In this document: piece after piece, positions 1 through 10,903 of the stretch | How the letters are laid out: the number at the start of each line of letters is the position of its first letter | Position numbering within the stretch: position 1 is the first letter of the stretch | Source: Ahaetulla prasina | Lineage: Eukaryota > Chordata > Lepidosauria > Squamata > Colubridae | Assembly (NCBI RefSeq): GCF_028640845.1 | Contig: NC_080546.1 | Location: 36,339,520 to 36,403,519 of the forward strand | Direction of reading: 5' to 3' | Length of the DNA: 64,000 nt | Notes under the pieces: model-generated | Database searches by the model: none | Seen by the model: the letters and a program-made list of their open reading frames with translations, nothing else | What the model was told of the DNA's origin: nothing | Program-made: the position numbers and the translations under genes

Positions 1-1449
1 GACCTTAAAAAGAGGCTATGCCTATGTGTTATTTACATTTTGGAACTCTTCACTGTCCACTCTGCTAGGAAGAAGGTCTGCATTTTCGAATTATATGGAG
101 CAGTCTGGAAGAACTTCCTCTGATCCATCTCTGTTCTTTTGCATATACAGCATGAGTTTCTCTGTGCAGTTATTCTGTGCAGTAGCAGATTTAAGTTCAG
201 GTTCTCCCACCTCCCCCTTCCTTTTATCCTTTGAGTTGACTGTAGCAGGCCAAGCATCACAAAAGCTGATTTATCTTACGGTGGTCATGTCAACAGTTTT
301 CTATAGTGATATCTGAACTGTCAGCTCTTATTTCCTATATAAGTGTTCTTTTCTGCTAAGCTACCAGCAGATCCTGGTATTACTGGCCCCATTCTGTCAG
401 GCCTGCGGTATTTCCTACTGTTCCTTGTTCTGCTGCTGTCTCCGTGTCCCCTCCCCAACTTTACTCCTTTCACAAAAATTATGCAGTCAGCACATTATTC
501 CCCTAATAGGACTTGTATGTGGAATTTTCCAAGTATGTCTTTTCTTAAAGTAGAATCTTTGCACCAAAGCATGCTTGTTCCTCAAAAGAGTAGCTCTTTG
601 CATGTGGCCTACATGTCCATTTGCATCTTCATCTTCACCATGTCATGAAGTGCATCAAGTTTTTTTCATACCACATGTATCTACTAACGGGACAGCTAGA
701 GTAGTATCTTTTTTAAGTCTGCTGATTATGCTTTTGTACCTAAAGTAAATTGGGTGGTATCCCATGATCCTTGCATTAGGTATACTATGCTGTTTTCCCC
801 CTCAGTGTATGGGTAGGTAACACAAGCACATTTCATCACATAGTGATGTCTGGGCTAGTGGAGCTGCCATGGATGCTGCCAAAATGTGTTCTGTTGCTAT
901 TGTCATTATTTGTTAGCTGTCAATTTCTCTGATTAGATGTAATTCCAAAAACAATGCAGCTGTCTTATGACAATCTTAATAGCTGCTGTCATTATGGTAC
1001 CAAAAGATTATTTTGAGCATCATTGTTGGTATGAACATACCGTAATTAGAAACTAATGTGATAACATTCTATAATATTTCTTATTAGTTATATCTTGTAA
1101 TCATACGCATTACAAAACTGTATAGTATTGTATGAAACAACAAACTAGATAGGCACTAAAATGTACCATAATTAAATAGGTTCATCAGACTGAACAATAT
1201 AAAATATTTCACATACAACAGCTGTAATTTTTTGTATAAAATATTACTTTTTGGTTTCTTTGTTGTCTTGCATCCAAGCCAAACCAACTGGAAAATAATT
1301 TATGTTGCATTTAGTCTATTAGGGAAAAAATACAAAGTCTTTTGTGGTTCCTTTTTAATGGTTGGTACTTCCATGGCTGAAACAACAGCAATATGGCTAA
1401 TGTATGAATCTTTTTCACTAAAAAGTGAAATAATGTGTTTTACTGTAGG
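1..1449. other. Unassigned AT-rich DNA
   Basis: No recognisable exon, RNA gene or repeat family. Short open frames on both strands show no domain, and their composition is like that of the surrounding noncoding DNA. The stretch ends where reverse-transcriptase-like sequence begins. Confidence 0.5.
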
Positions 1450-1851
1450 TTTGAGAGAAAACTACTGCCACCCATCTCCACAATCCCCATCTCAGACATA
1501 CCTACCACCTCTTACAACCTACCCCATCCCATTGGACCCACCACCTCTGGTGATTACAGAGAATGAGGTGCAAGGTCTATTTCACAGACAAAAGCCAGGA
1601 AAAGCTCCAGGCCCAGACAAGATAACTCCTTCTTGCTTAAAAGTTTGTGCTGACCAACTGGCCCCCATCTTCACCCGCATCTTTAATAAATCATTAGCGA
1701 TGTGCTATATTCCTTCTTGCTTCAAATGCTCTATTATCATCACAGTGTCAAAGAAAGCTTCTATCAAGGAACTGAATGACTTCAGACTGGTTGCTCTAAC
1801 ATCTGTAGTTATGAAAAGCTTTGAAAGGCTAATGCTGGTCCACCGGAAAAC

Positions 1852-1852
<1 letters not shown>
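1450..1852 (+). mobile_element. Snake1/Rex1-like CR1-group LINE, upstream half (RT fragment)
   Basis: Translation gives a non-LTR reverse transcriptase stretch containing KAPGPD, then LKVCADQLAPIFTRIFNKSL, then NDFRLVALTSVVMKSFERL. This is the N-terminal finger/palm part of a Rex1/CR1-type RT. The open frame stops being LINE-like at about 1852, where a (ATT)n run begins, and the same protein resumes at 2896 (ITDPLLNPLQFAY). The copy is 5' truncated and has lost its endonuclease domain. I assign it to the snake-specific CR1 subgroup because its 3' end carries the AATAG-type tail. Confidence 0.8.
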
Positions 1853-1921
<69 letters not shown>

Positions 1922-2895
1922 TAGATTTTTATACCGCCCTTCTCCCGAAGGACTCAGAGGGGTGTTCAGCCAGTATAAAACAAAAACAATGTACAGTTAA
2001 AACAGAGAATTAAAAAACTTATTCAATAATTGGCCAAAAAATTAAAATGTTTAAGCTTAAAAACCCTTAAAATTCATATAAATTACAACCCCAGTTAAAA
2101 TTAATATTTAAAATTAAGAATTAAGAATTTAAAAGTTTAAGCCAGTCTCGCTCGAATAAATAAATGCGTTTTCAGTTCGCAGCGGAAGGTCCGAAGGTCA
2201 GGCAATTGACGCAAACTAGGGGGGAGTTCGTTCCAAAGGGTAGGAGCCCCCACAGAGAAGGATCTTCCCTTGGGGGCCGCCAGCCGACATTGCTTGGCGG
2301 ACGGCACCCTGAGAAGTCCCTCTCTGTGCGAGCGTACGGGTCGGTGGGAGGCATAAGGTAAAAGCAGGCAGTCCTGTAAATACCCAGGCCCTAAGCCATG
2401 GAGCGCTTTAAAGGTAGTAACCAGAACCTTAAAGTGCACCCGATTGACCACAGGCAGCCAGTGCAGTCTGCACAGGAGCGGTGTTACATGGGAGCCACGT
2501 GTGGCTCCCTCTATCACCCGCGCAGCTGCATTCTGAACTAACTGAAGCCTCCGAGTGCACTTCAAGGGGAGCCCCATGTAGAGAGCATTGCAATAATCCA
2601 AGCGAGAGGTGACAAGAGCATGAGTGACCGTGCATAAGGCATCCCGGTCAAGGAAGGGGTGCAACTGGCGAACCAAGCGAAGCTGGTAAAAAGCTCTCCT
2701 GGACACGGCCGTCAAATGATCTTCAAACGACAGCTGACCATCCAGGAGAACACCCAAGTTGCGCACCCTTTCCATTGGAGCCAATGACTCACCCCCAACA
2801 GTCAGCTGTGGTTGCAGCTGGCTGTACCGGGGTGCCGGCATCCACAGCCACTCCGTCTTGGAGGGATTGAGCTTGAGCCTGTTTCTCCCCATCAC
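1853..2895 (-). mobile_element. L2-clade LINE inserted inside the Snake1 LINE
   Basis: On the minus strand this is a 5'-truncated L2 copy: the C-terminal ORF, then a roughly 200 bp 3' UTR, then an (AAT)n tail, which appears as (ATT)n at 1853-1920 on the plus strand. The left and right flanks join to give a continuous Snake1 reverse transcriptase, so this is a clean later insertion. The open ORF suggests it is fairly young. Confidence 0.85.
2137..2895 (-). CDS. L2 LINE ORF2 C-terminal fragment (RT end)
   Basis: 252 codons are open without a stop. The frame begins just downstream of the RT catalytic block (NRLKLNPSKTEWLWM), continues through LGVLLDGQLSFEDHL and SRLDYCNALYMGLP, and ends with RSFSVGAPTLWNELPPSLR and LKTHLF, the standard C-terminal landmarks of L2-clade ORF2 proteins. 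The endonuclease and the catalytic F/YADD block are missing through 5' truncation, so it cannot act alone. The ATG is next to the truncation junction and is not a native start. Confidence 0.8.
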   Translation of the reverse strand: MMGRNRLKLNPSKTEWLWMPAPRYSQLQPQLTVGGESLAPMERVRNLGVLLDGQLSFEDHLTAVSRRAFYQLRLVRQLHPFLDRDALCTVTHALVTSRLDYCNALYMGLPLKCTRRLQLVQNAAARVIEGATRGSHVTPLLCRLHWLPVVNRVHFKVLVTTFKALHGLGPGYLQDCLLLPYASHRPVRSHREGLLRVPSAKQCRLAAPKGRSFSVGAPTLWNELPPSLRQLPDLRTFRCELKTHLFIRARLA

Positions 2896-4161
2896 GGATC
2901 CACTGTTAAACCCCTTGCAATTTGCCTACGAACAAATAGATTGACAGATGATGCTGTTAATATGACTGTGCACTACATCCTACAACATCTTGAATCTCCA
3001 AAGACCTATGCAAGGATCCTCTTTGTAGACTTCAGCTCAGCATTCAATACCATCATTCCAGACATTCTTCTAACTAAACTAAATCAGTTAGCTGTACGTG
3101 ACCACACTTGTAAATGGATCATAAGCTTCCTAACAGACAGGAAGCAGCAGGTGAAGCTAGGCAAAATCACATCAGATACCTGTTCAGTTGGCACAGGAAC
3201 ACCCCCAGGGCTGTGTGTTCTATCTACTCTTCTTTCTATACACCAATGACATCTCAAAAGATCCCTCTGTTAAAGTACTGAAGTTTGCAGATGATACAAT
3301 AGTGATTGGTCTCATTCAAGACAACGATGAATCTCCATACATACGGGAGGTTGAACAACTAGCCTTGTGGTGCAATCAGAACAATCTTGAACTAAATACA
3401 CTCAAAACCGTACAAATGGTGGTAGATTTTAGGAGAAACCCGCCTATACTATCACCTCTTACAATAGTAGACAACACAGAATCAACAGTAGACCTTCAAG
3501 TTTCTAGGTTCTATCATATCTCAAGACTTAAAATGGACACCTAACATCAAAAACATCATCAAAAACACAACAAAGAATATTCTTTCTGTTCCAACTCAGA
3601 AAAACTCAAACTGCCCAAGGACTTATAACAGTCTGGTTTGGTTCTGCAGAAAAAACAGTTGCTACCAACCTGCCTTCCATTGAGGACCTGTATACTGCAC
3701 GAATCAAAAAGAGGGTTGTGAAAATATCTACAGACCCCTCACATCCTAGACATAAATTGTTTTAACTTCTGCCCTCAAAATGACGCTATAGAGCACTGCG
3801 CACCAGAACAAGTAGACACAAGGACAGTTTTTTCCTGAATGCTATCACTATGCTAAACAACTAATTCCCACAACACTGTCAAATTATTTACTAAGACTGT
3901 ATTACTATTATTCTTCTCATTCTTCCTAGTACCTATCTCTTCCCACTTATGACTATACCATGTTGCTTGTATCTTTACAATTTATATTGTTTTATTATTT
4001 TTCTAGTATGATTTGATTGCTTATTAGTAACCTATGACTATCACTAAGTGTTGTATCTTATGATTCTTGATGAATGTATTTTTTTTCTTTTATGTACACT
4101 GAGTGCATATGCACCTCAGACAAATTCCTTGTGTGTCCAATCACACTTGGCCAATAAAGAA
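2896..4161 (+). mobile_element. Snake1/Rex1-like CR1-group LINE, downstream half
   Basis: The RT resumes with ITDPLLNPLQFAY, shifts frame near 2930, continues with NMTVHYILQHLESPKTYARI and FVDFSSAFNTIIP, and shifts again near 3190 into LKFADDTIVIGLIQD, which holds the catalytic FADD block. Later coding sequence is frameshifted and stopped. The 3' UTR ends in a conserved block finishing ccaataaagaattcta, also present at 28480-28830. A dead, old copy, since split by the L2 insertion. Confidence 0.85.
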
Positions 4162-4262
4162 TTCTATTCTATTCTATTCTATTCTATTCTATTCTATTCT
4201 ATGCTATGCTATGCTATGCTATGCTATGCTATGCTATGCTATGCTATACTATGCTATGCTAA
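4160..4262 (+). repeat. (TTCTA)n then (GCTAT)n tail of the Snake1 LINE
   Basis: Seven or more TTCTA units follow the LINE 3' end directly and then change to about twelve CTATG units with one variant. TTCTA is the reverse complement of the AATAG class. A pentamer tail of this kind on Snake1 CR1 LINEs is known from snake genomes, where it seeds microsatellites. Confidence 0.85.
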
Positions 4263-4311
4263 AAACTGAGTTCCCTTACAAAAAGCTTAATCAATGGTGT
4301 GTCACCATTGC

Positions 4312-4387
4312 TCCTTCCTTCCTTCCTTCCTTCCTTCCTTCCTTCCTTCCTTCCTTCCTTCCTTCCTTCCTTCCTTCCTTCCTTCCT
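4312..4387. repeat. (CCTT)n microsatellite
   Basis: About 19 pure CCTT units. The coding-like serine/phenylalanine/leucine repeat it produces is an artefact. Confidence 0.95.
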
Positions 4388-5204
4388 CTGAACTGAAGCT
4401 TACATGTGTAATTCAAAGGTGCCCAACATTTTAAAAAATGTAATTTGTAATTTCTGACAACTTTAGGTTATACAATCTGAACCGTAACCCAGATTCAACA
4501 TTTTTTGAAATGGATTCCTCCTAAATGGCATGACTGAAACTTTGCAACTAACATATATGGTACATATACATTTCAGGTGGTTCATTATCAGTATAGTAAA
4601 ACTGTCTGTTGAAGAAAGAAACAAGTTATTTTAAGCATTACTGCAATAACCTCTGTAGGAGGTGGGGGCAGCTATTTTAATGTCCACACAAGCAATACTA
4701 TTGAAAGAGAAATACAAAGTAATAAACATTCAAGAGTTAAAGATCTAGTTATTAAACAGGGAGATTTATGCACTTTATCAGAAAATACTGAAAAATCTAT
4801 CGCTATTGCTGTTCCTTAAAGCCCATATAATGAAATGCACTAATCCAAAGATTAAATTAGATTATTTCATATCAGAACACTAAAGTATAAAAGTTCCTCA
4901 TTAATTTTGTTTTTGTCCTATAATGGTAGTCAGCTGATATTTTTTGAAGTTTTAATTCACAATAATAAACAATGTGAATAATAAAATTCACATTGTCACA
5001 CCAGATGGCATCACTTTGCAACTTTGATCTTAAAAAGTCAGTCTTATATTATCTGAGTTGGAGAATTCCTAGAGCTGTAAGATGGAAAGTAAGTCTCTCT
5101 CTCTTCCTTTCTCCCTCTTTCTCTCTCCCTCTCCCTCCCTCCCTCCCTCTCTTCTAGATTAAGACAATGGCAAGTCATTTTTTTCACTATTATTATTATT
5201 GTTT
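4388..5204. other. Unassigned DNA with a CT-rich tract
   Basis: No gene seen. A pyrimidine-rich stretch of TCTC and CCCT units lies at about 5094-5156. The rest is AT-rich single-copy-like sequence. Confidence 0.5.
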
Positions 5205-6350
5205 CATTGCATAGTCAGCCAATGTTCAGACTAGATTTGCCATTTTCCCCCACTACTCTAACCCTAACCCTATTCTAAGGACCTGGGATGTGGATATTTG
5301 ATGGTCTTAAGGGTATCATCTGCCATTAGAAAGTGAAGAGGAACTAAAGAACCTCTTGATACGAATGAAGGAGGAGAGTGCAAAAGTTGGCTTGAAACTC
5401 AACCGTAAGAAAACTAAAATCATGGCATCCAGCCTTCTCAATTCCTGGCAGATAGATGGGGAAGAAATGGAGGTAGTGACAGATTTTATTTTCTGAGCTC
5501 CAAGATCACCGCAGATGAGGACTGCAGCCAAAAAATTAAAAGATACTTGCTCCTGGGGAGGAAAGCTATGGCAAATCTAGACAGCGTACTAAAAAGCAGA
5601 GACATCACCCTGCCAACAAAAGTGCGTATAGTCAAGGCTATGGTTTTCCCAGTTGCAATGTATGGCGGTGAAGACTGGACCATAAGAAAGGCTGAGCGCC
5701 AAAGAATCGAGGCCTTTGAACTCTGGTGCTGGAGAAGACTCCTGCAAGTCCCTTGGACTGCAAGGCGAACAAACAAGTCAGTCCTAGAGGAGATCAACCC
5801 TGACTGCTCTTTAGAAGGCCAGATCCTGAAGATGAAACTGAAATACTTTGGCCACCTAATGAGAAAGAAGGACTCACTGGAGAAGAGCCTAATGCTGGGA
5901 AAGATTGAAGGCAAAAGAAGAAGGGGACAACAGAGAACAAGGTGGCTGGATGGAGTCACTGAAGCAGTAGGCATGAATTTAAATGGATCCAGAGGATGGT
6001 AAGAGGACAGGAAGGCCTGGAGGAACGTTGTCAATGGGGTCGCGATGGGTCAGACACGACTTCGCAACTAACAACAACAAGGGTATCATCACAATGTATA
6101 AGTTGTTCTGAGCAAGCTGCCTTTTGCAATTGACTGATGGTGATTTTGTGATTTTGTCAATGCCAACAGTATTCAAGTGGTGCTCAAGATATTTTGGGAT
6201 TGCACCCAAGGTGCCTGTTATTATTGGTACTATTTTTGTTTTCTGTATCATAGTGTTTCTACTTCTATTTGCAGGTCTTTGTATTTTGTTATTTTTTTCC
6301 CCAGTTCTTTCTCTTTTTATTCAGCTGTCTCCAGCTACAGTCACATGCAC
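5205..6350 (-). mobile_element. R4-like LINE relic, split by a BovB insertion
   Basis: The outer segments 5205-5320 and 6091-6350 match, in order, an uninterrupted stretch at about 61205-61560. Shared blocks are the 'cagtcagccaatgttcagac' region, 'aaggacctgggat', 'gctgccttttgcaattgatg' and 'gggattgcacccaaggtgc'. The 61 kb copy belongs to a minus-strand LINE with R4-type RT motifs. The piece here is 3' region only and has no usable frame. Confidence 0.65.
5321..6080 (+). mobile_element. BovB (RTE-clade) LINE, 5' truncated, with target-site duplication
   Basis: The encoded protein is the BovB RT C-terminal half: EESAKVGLKLNRKKTKIMAS, WQIDGEEMEVVTDFIF, then in another frame LLGRKAMANLDSVLKSRDIT, TKVRIVKAMVFPVAMYGGED, FELWCWRRLLQVPWTARRTN, LMLGKIEGKRRRGQQRTRWL. 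A frameshift near 5515 and a stop at 6001 make it dead. It ends gggtcagacacgacttcgca followed by an (AAC)n-like tail. The 12-bp direct repeat aagggtatcatc at 5309-5320 and 6079-6090 is the TSD. BovB is the family known for horizontal spread between squamates and ruminants. Confidence 0.93.
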
Positions 6351-6354
6351 CCTT

Positions 6355-6560
6355 TTATTTATTTACAACCCATCTTTATTATTTTTACAAATAGCTCAAG
6401 GCAGTGAACATATCCACTACACCTTTCTCCTTTGATTTTCCTCACAATAACAACCTGTGAGGTGGGTTGGGCTGACAGAGAGTGACTGGCCCAAAGTCAC
6501 CCAGCTGGCTTTCATGCAGGACTTGAACTCACGGTTTCCCTTTTTTAGCCTGATGCTTTA
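6355..6560 (-). mobile_element. CORE-type SINE, reverse orientation
   Basis: Contains the MIR/CORE-like block gactggcccaaagtcaccca, then 'gctggctttcatgcaggac' and an upstream 'cctgtgaggtgggttgggct'. The same family recurs at 12140-12330 and 17560-17760. No real tRNA gene is present. Confidence 0.6.
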
Positions 6561-7039
6561 AAAATTACATGGATGTGTCAAAGAGTTCTTATTTTCTATT
6601 GCATTGATGATTGTGTGACATTTTCTCTACTCCTGGATTTAATAAGGATCTGTAAAATTCCTAGAGGAGTCAAGGATATTGGCTCTCTCAACACTAACTT
6701 ATTAATGTGCACATTTTGCTGCAGCAGTTTTATTATCTATAGCAACCAGTAGTTTTTATAACGTTAGTGATAGTCATAATCCTTTTCAGTTTCCTTCCCT
6801 AAAAACTTTAATTGTCCTGGACATGCACACAGATGTTTCCTGTATCTGCAAGTATGTTTTTAAAAATGAAAATAACATACTCTATATTGATGTCTGTACT
6901 TCCAAGATTTTAATATATTACAGCTGCCATTTTGTACTTTGGAAATACTGGAATTCCTATGGGCTGAAAAAGAAAAAAAATACAGTGGAAACCAATTTTT
7001 AATTCATGCATTTTTAATTATAATTATTTTATATCATAA

Positions 7040-7128
7040 TTATTATATTTGTAAGCTGTCCAGAGTCACCTTGAAGTAAGATGGTTAGCAAAGAGATCCA
7101 ATAAACAAACAAACAAACAAACAAACAA
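7040..7128 (+). mobile_element. L2-type LINE 3' tail with (AAAC)n
   Basis: A terminal block 'tttgtaagctgtccagagtc', then 'agatggttagc', then 'aataaacaaacaaac' repeats, as in the other LINE tail at 33640-33720. Only the last ~90 bp remain. Confidence 0.55.
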
Positions 7129-7639
7129 ATACAATTTTGTGGAAATTGAAATGATTGTTATACTGAACAATTATATACTGAAGATTTTTATACTGAAATT
7201 TTGAATTCAAGAAATAAAAAATGGGAGCTTATCTGCTGGTTAAAATTATTACAGAATAACATAATATCAATTCCATGAGGATCACAAGTGTAACTGTGGC
7301 ACTTGAGCTGAAATCTGGTCACACAAAGCAGGAATTTGAGGGCTCTTCAGAGAAGGTTTTTAGGACACAGGGGAAACGGAACCTTTTAAAAAAATCCTTG
7401 CCTTTCTATTTTATTAGACGAAATTTCTTATTTTTCTACAAATATACAATTGGGCTGTGCATATGTTACTAGAATCAATGTAGCCTGGTAGTATTAATTC
7501 AGATAAACGAAGTATTCTATAATAAAGAGTGGCCAGGAGATTTTGACTTCTCAAGTTGCTGATCATCTTCCTCAGGGATAGCTCTTTTCTTCTCAGAGAC
7601 AATACAGATCTGACAGAAAATTTGCAGTTCCAACTTGCT

Positions 7640-8150
7640 TGGTTGGGTTCAGCTCAGCTGGTTTTATGTCACCAAGATCCTCCATGCTGACCTCTTCTCC
7701 CGCACATCAGTTGGAATTGCCTATTGAGTAGGAGTAGAACTGTCCTAAAACAGTGCTCAGCAAATAATACAAAAGAGTAGCCTGGTCAACGGTATCAAAA
7801 GCAGCCAATAAATCTAAATTTAAAAAAACAAAACAAGGATGTACTCTTCACATACAGGTTCCAGCAAAGATTCACAAGTGTGACCAAGGAAAACGTCTCG
7901 ATAATATGGATAATTTGTCCATAAAAATAAAGCTGCAAGTATAATAGGTGAGTAATAGAAGATTTCTGTGGCCCATTAGAAAATGGGCCACAGAAATCTG
8001 CCAAAAAATTCCTCCCTTGATTGTAGGTGACAAATAAGAACACTGAATTAAATGGCGTGGAAAAATGCTGCACTAGTTTGAGCTGTTGAGGCAATAATTT
8101 GTTGTCCATCAGCCTCATGAGGCTTAAGTAATGTTTTGTGAACCAAATCA
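7640..8150 (-). mobile_element. Degenerate LINE relic (possibly L2-like), reverse orientation
   Basis: The stretch around 'gcctggtcaacggtatcaaaagcagcc' resembles the antisense of an RT palm segment (AFDTVDQ) common in L2-type LINEs. No frame survives, and the assignment rests on one short motif. Confidence 0.35.
7960..7999. repeat. Perfect 18-bp inverted repeat with a 4-nt loop
   Basis: agatttctgtggcccatt, loop AGAA, then its exact reverse complement. It could form a stable hairpin in RNA from either strand. No terminator or RNA gene family was recognised. Confidence 0.9.
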
Positions 8151-8159
8151 GCTAGAATA

Positions 8160-8972
8160 TCCTTTTTCTTCCCTGATTTCCAGCTGATTAGCTTTTGACA
8201 AAAGAAAAAGTATTTTCAGTAAGGTAAAAATTCTGGAAGCCTTAATCAACTGACACATCAGAAATCCCTTCTGCAGTTCTCTGATTCATGAGGCTATATC
8301 TTGTCAGTATCGTTCTCCTGTTGGAAGGGACGATTACTTTTCATTGTTTAATTTTTTTTACCCTTTATTTTCTATATTCACATACAGAAAATGATGGGTT
8401 ATTGTAGGTGTCATCATGGAACTTTAGGTTTAATAGCAGGCTGGAGCTGATACCTCAAATGAAAAACTCTTTTTAAGAACGTCATCAGTATGGTCATTTA
8501 GTGGGTTGTTGCACTATGCCAAACCACAGTGATTGTCTGGTTTTATGAACCCAGAGAAGCATGGCTTATTCCATAATCTAAGATGTATGAACCTATTCCT
8601 AAAAAAAATCTGTTTTCATACATTTGAATTTCATTATGTAACCTATTAATTTTTTTAAGTTTTATATATATAATTATTTGACAGCTCTAGTATAGAGTGA
8701 ATACATACAGAAGTACTATATTTTGTCTGTCATTTTGAGAAGCTATGAAGAAGAACATACCTTTCAAAACTGACTCATAAAAATGGGACTCTGCTTATCA
8801 TAGCCTGAACTGTAATATTGTGGAAGGCCTTTCATGTGCATAGCCTAATAAACAAAATTCATTGTATAAAAATAAGGACAAATTTCCATCTTTATGCATG
8901 ACAGATGACATATTAAATTCCTATTTATGGGATTTTTTTTTTTTTTTGGCCATGATGTGTGATATTTCAAAA
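8160..8972. other. Unassigned AT-rich DNA
   Basis: No gene or recognised repeat. Several homopolymer runs occur (T11 to T15 near 8934). Confidence 0.5.
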
Positions 8973-9171
8973 CCCTCCCACCAAACTCCAAACTCCGAAT
9001 TAGAAAGCATACATTTTGAGGATAATACTGTTGTTAAACATAATTAATGCTACTGTCAAATTATTTACAGTGTATATGAATGAGAATAACATTTGTTACA
9101 TTTAACTAAGTTTTTGTCAATAGCAGTATGCTCACAATCCATGCTTACTAGTTTGGAGTTTGATGGGAGGG
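8973..9171. repeat. 22-bp inverted repeat arms about 155 bp apart
   Basis: The arm at 8973-8994 (CCCTCCCACCAAACTCCAAA plus CT) and the reverse complement at 9150-9171 match at 21 of 22 positions. It may mark the ends of a small MITE. No TSD was established. Confidence 0.55.
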
Positions 9172-9213
9172 TCTTCTAATATAAGATACCATGGTAATAC
9201 CACAGATATGCAG

Positions 9214-10618
9214 CAGAGGTGGATTTCAGCAGGTTCTGACCAGTTCTGGAGAACTGGTAGCAGAAATTTTGAGTAGTTTGGAGAACCGGTAGTAAAAATT
9301 CTGACTGGCCCCGCCCCAAATCTATTGCTGCCTCCCAACTCCCAGCTGATCGGCTAGAAGGAAAAAAATCAGGACTCACTTGACAAAGAAGAGAAAAAAA
9401 AAGACACTGTCACTTTAAATTGAGAAGCCAAGAAGCCTCTCAACTGATCGGCTAGAATGAAAAAATCAGGACTTGCTTCTCAGCCAGGAGATCACCTGGC
9501 AAAGAAGAAGAAGAAGAAGAAAAAAGACGCTGTCGCTTTAAATTGCAGCTGCTGGAAGGAGGTTTTTACTTGCAGAAGCAGTTCGTTTCTGGGTCAGCTG
9601 AACAACAAACTGGATAAGGGGAGGAATTCTTATATGCTTCTATGTTTTTGAAGTTTTGGGGTTTGTGCAACATGGGCTTTGTGTTTCTAAAAAGGTTTGG
9701 GTGATTTCCATTGTGAAATATCCTGTCTTGAATGAGTTTTTTGCTTGCTTGTAAATGGAGCCAAACTTCCGGCTTCCACTTTCTATGATCTCTAAGCACT
9801 GGTAGCTGTTTTCTGCTTACAAAGTTTCCTTTATGCAGCTGGTGGGAATGTGGAATTCCAGGCAGGTTCCTTGTTAGCAGCTTGATTTTTCCTTGCTTAT
9901 CTGGGAGCCTTTTCTTATGAATAATATTTTATTTGGGAAATGAAGAGGGGGAGTTTGATTAGTGGGGTGGGGAGAGAATGGGGATTTTGAAGTAACCTTC
10001 CCCTGGAGTGGGGAGGGAATGGGGATTTTAGGCTTGCTGTCAAACATCAGCCATAATACTAATGACTGTTTTGAACAATATGCAGGTTGTATTACACGAA
10101 TGGCTATTTTATATGTGAAATTATGATTGAAACCTATATTGGTTCACATTGTCAGGAAGTTTCTCCTTAGTTTTAGGTTGCTTCTCGCTTTGTTCAGTTT
10201 CCATCCATTGCTTCTTTTTTTGCCTTCTGGTGCTTTGGAAAATACATTGCCCCACCCCTTCTTTCTGGCAGCCCCTTAAAAGCCTGTTGCCTATCACACT
10301 CTTGGGCAAAGCATGTGAGCCATTTCCTCTTTTCAGTGGTCCATGAAAGTGCATCTATAGTATGTAGATAATAAAGTTGAAAAAAGTTGAACAACATTTT
10401 TGCAAAACTATAGATACTGTATGTTGAGGCTGGGTGTGATAAGGAATGGCTGGGAGGGGAGTGGCCAGGCGAGGCACCCCTTGACGTGAGTGACATTGAG
10501 TTGGCCACACCTACCTAATCATATGACCACATCCACAGTCACATGACCATCAAGCCACGCCCACAAAATAAGCCACACCCACAGAACTGGTAGTAAAAAA
10601 AATTGAAACCCACCACTG
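9214..10618 (-). mobile_element. 1.4 kb non-autonomous hAT-type DNA element with perfect 8-bp TSD
   Basis: The terminal inverted repeats are cagaggtggatttcagc (left) and, reverse-complemented, cagtggtgggtttcaat (right). The 8-bp direct repeat atatgcag flanks it at 9206-9213 and 10619-10626, the hAT signature. The interior holds 'gtgggcgtggctt'-like boxes near the right end, a short GAA-rich run near 9507 and a G-rich run near 9950-10020, but no transposase. A 249-bp relative with the same ends lies at 27778-28026, so this is a long version of a MITE family. Confidence 0.88.
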
Positions 10619-10903
10619 ATATGCAGGATGCCACTTAGTGTAAAGCTGTTCATAAATCAGTGCACTTAACCAAGTGAATATAAAATTCAGGTGTTATTGT
10701 AACACAAGAAGTGATACTTTCAGAAGAAATACACATAGGATAGGGTCCAAAACCATCACACACCTCATGATACGATTGTGCAAACCTAAGTTCTATCAGT
10801 TCCTCAGCTGATGCACATTATACAATTCACATCATTTGTTGTGGCTTCTACCATTTGCTTATGTCATTCACCTGCTAGAATGTAGGAGTGCGGATATGAG
10901 TGA

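Noticed and set aside
4103..4396. Repeating Ser-Phe-Leu-Pro and Tyr-Ala-Met-Leu-Cys frames
   Set aside because: They are translations of the CCTT and CTATG microsatellites.
5255..5275. Telomere-like ctaaccctaaccct
   Set aside because: Only two to three units, within an R4-like relic. Too short to call an interstitial telomere.
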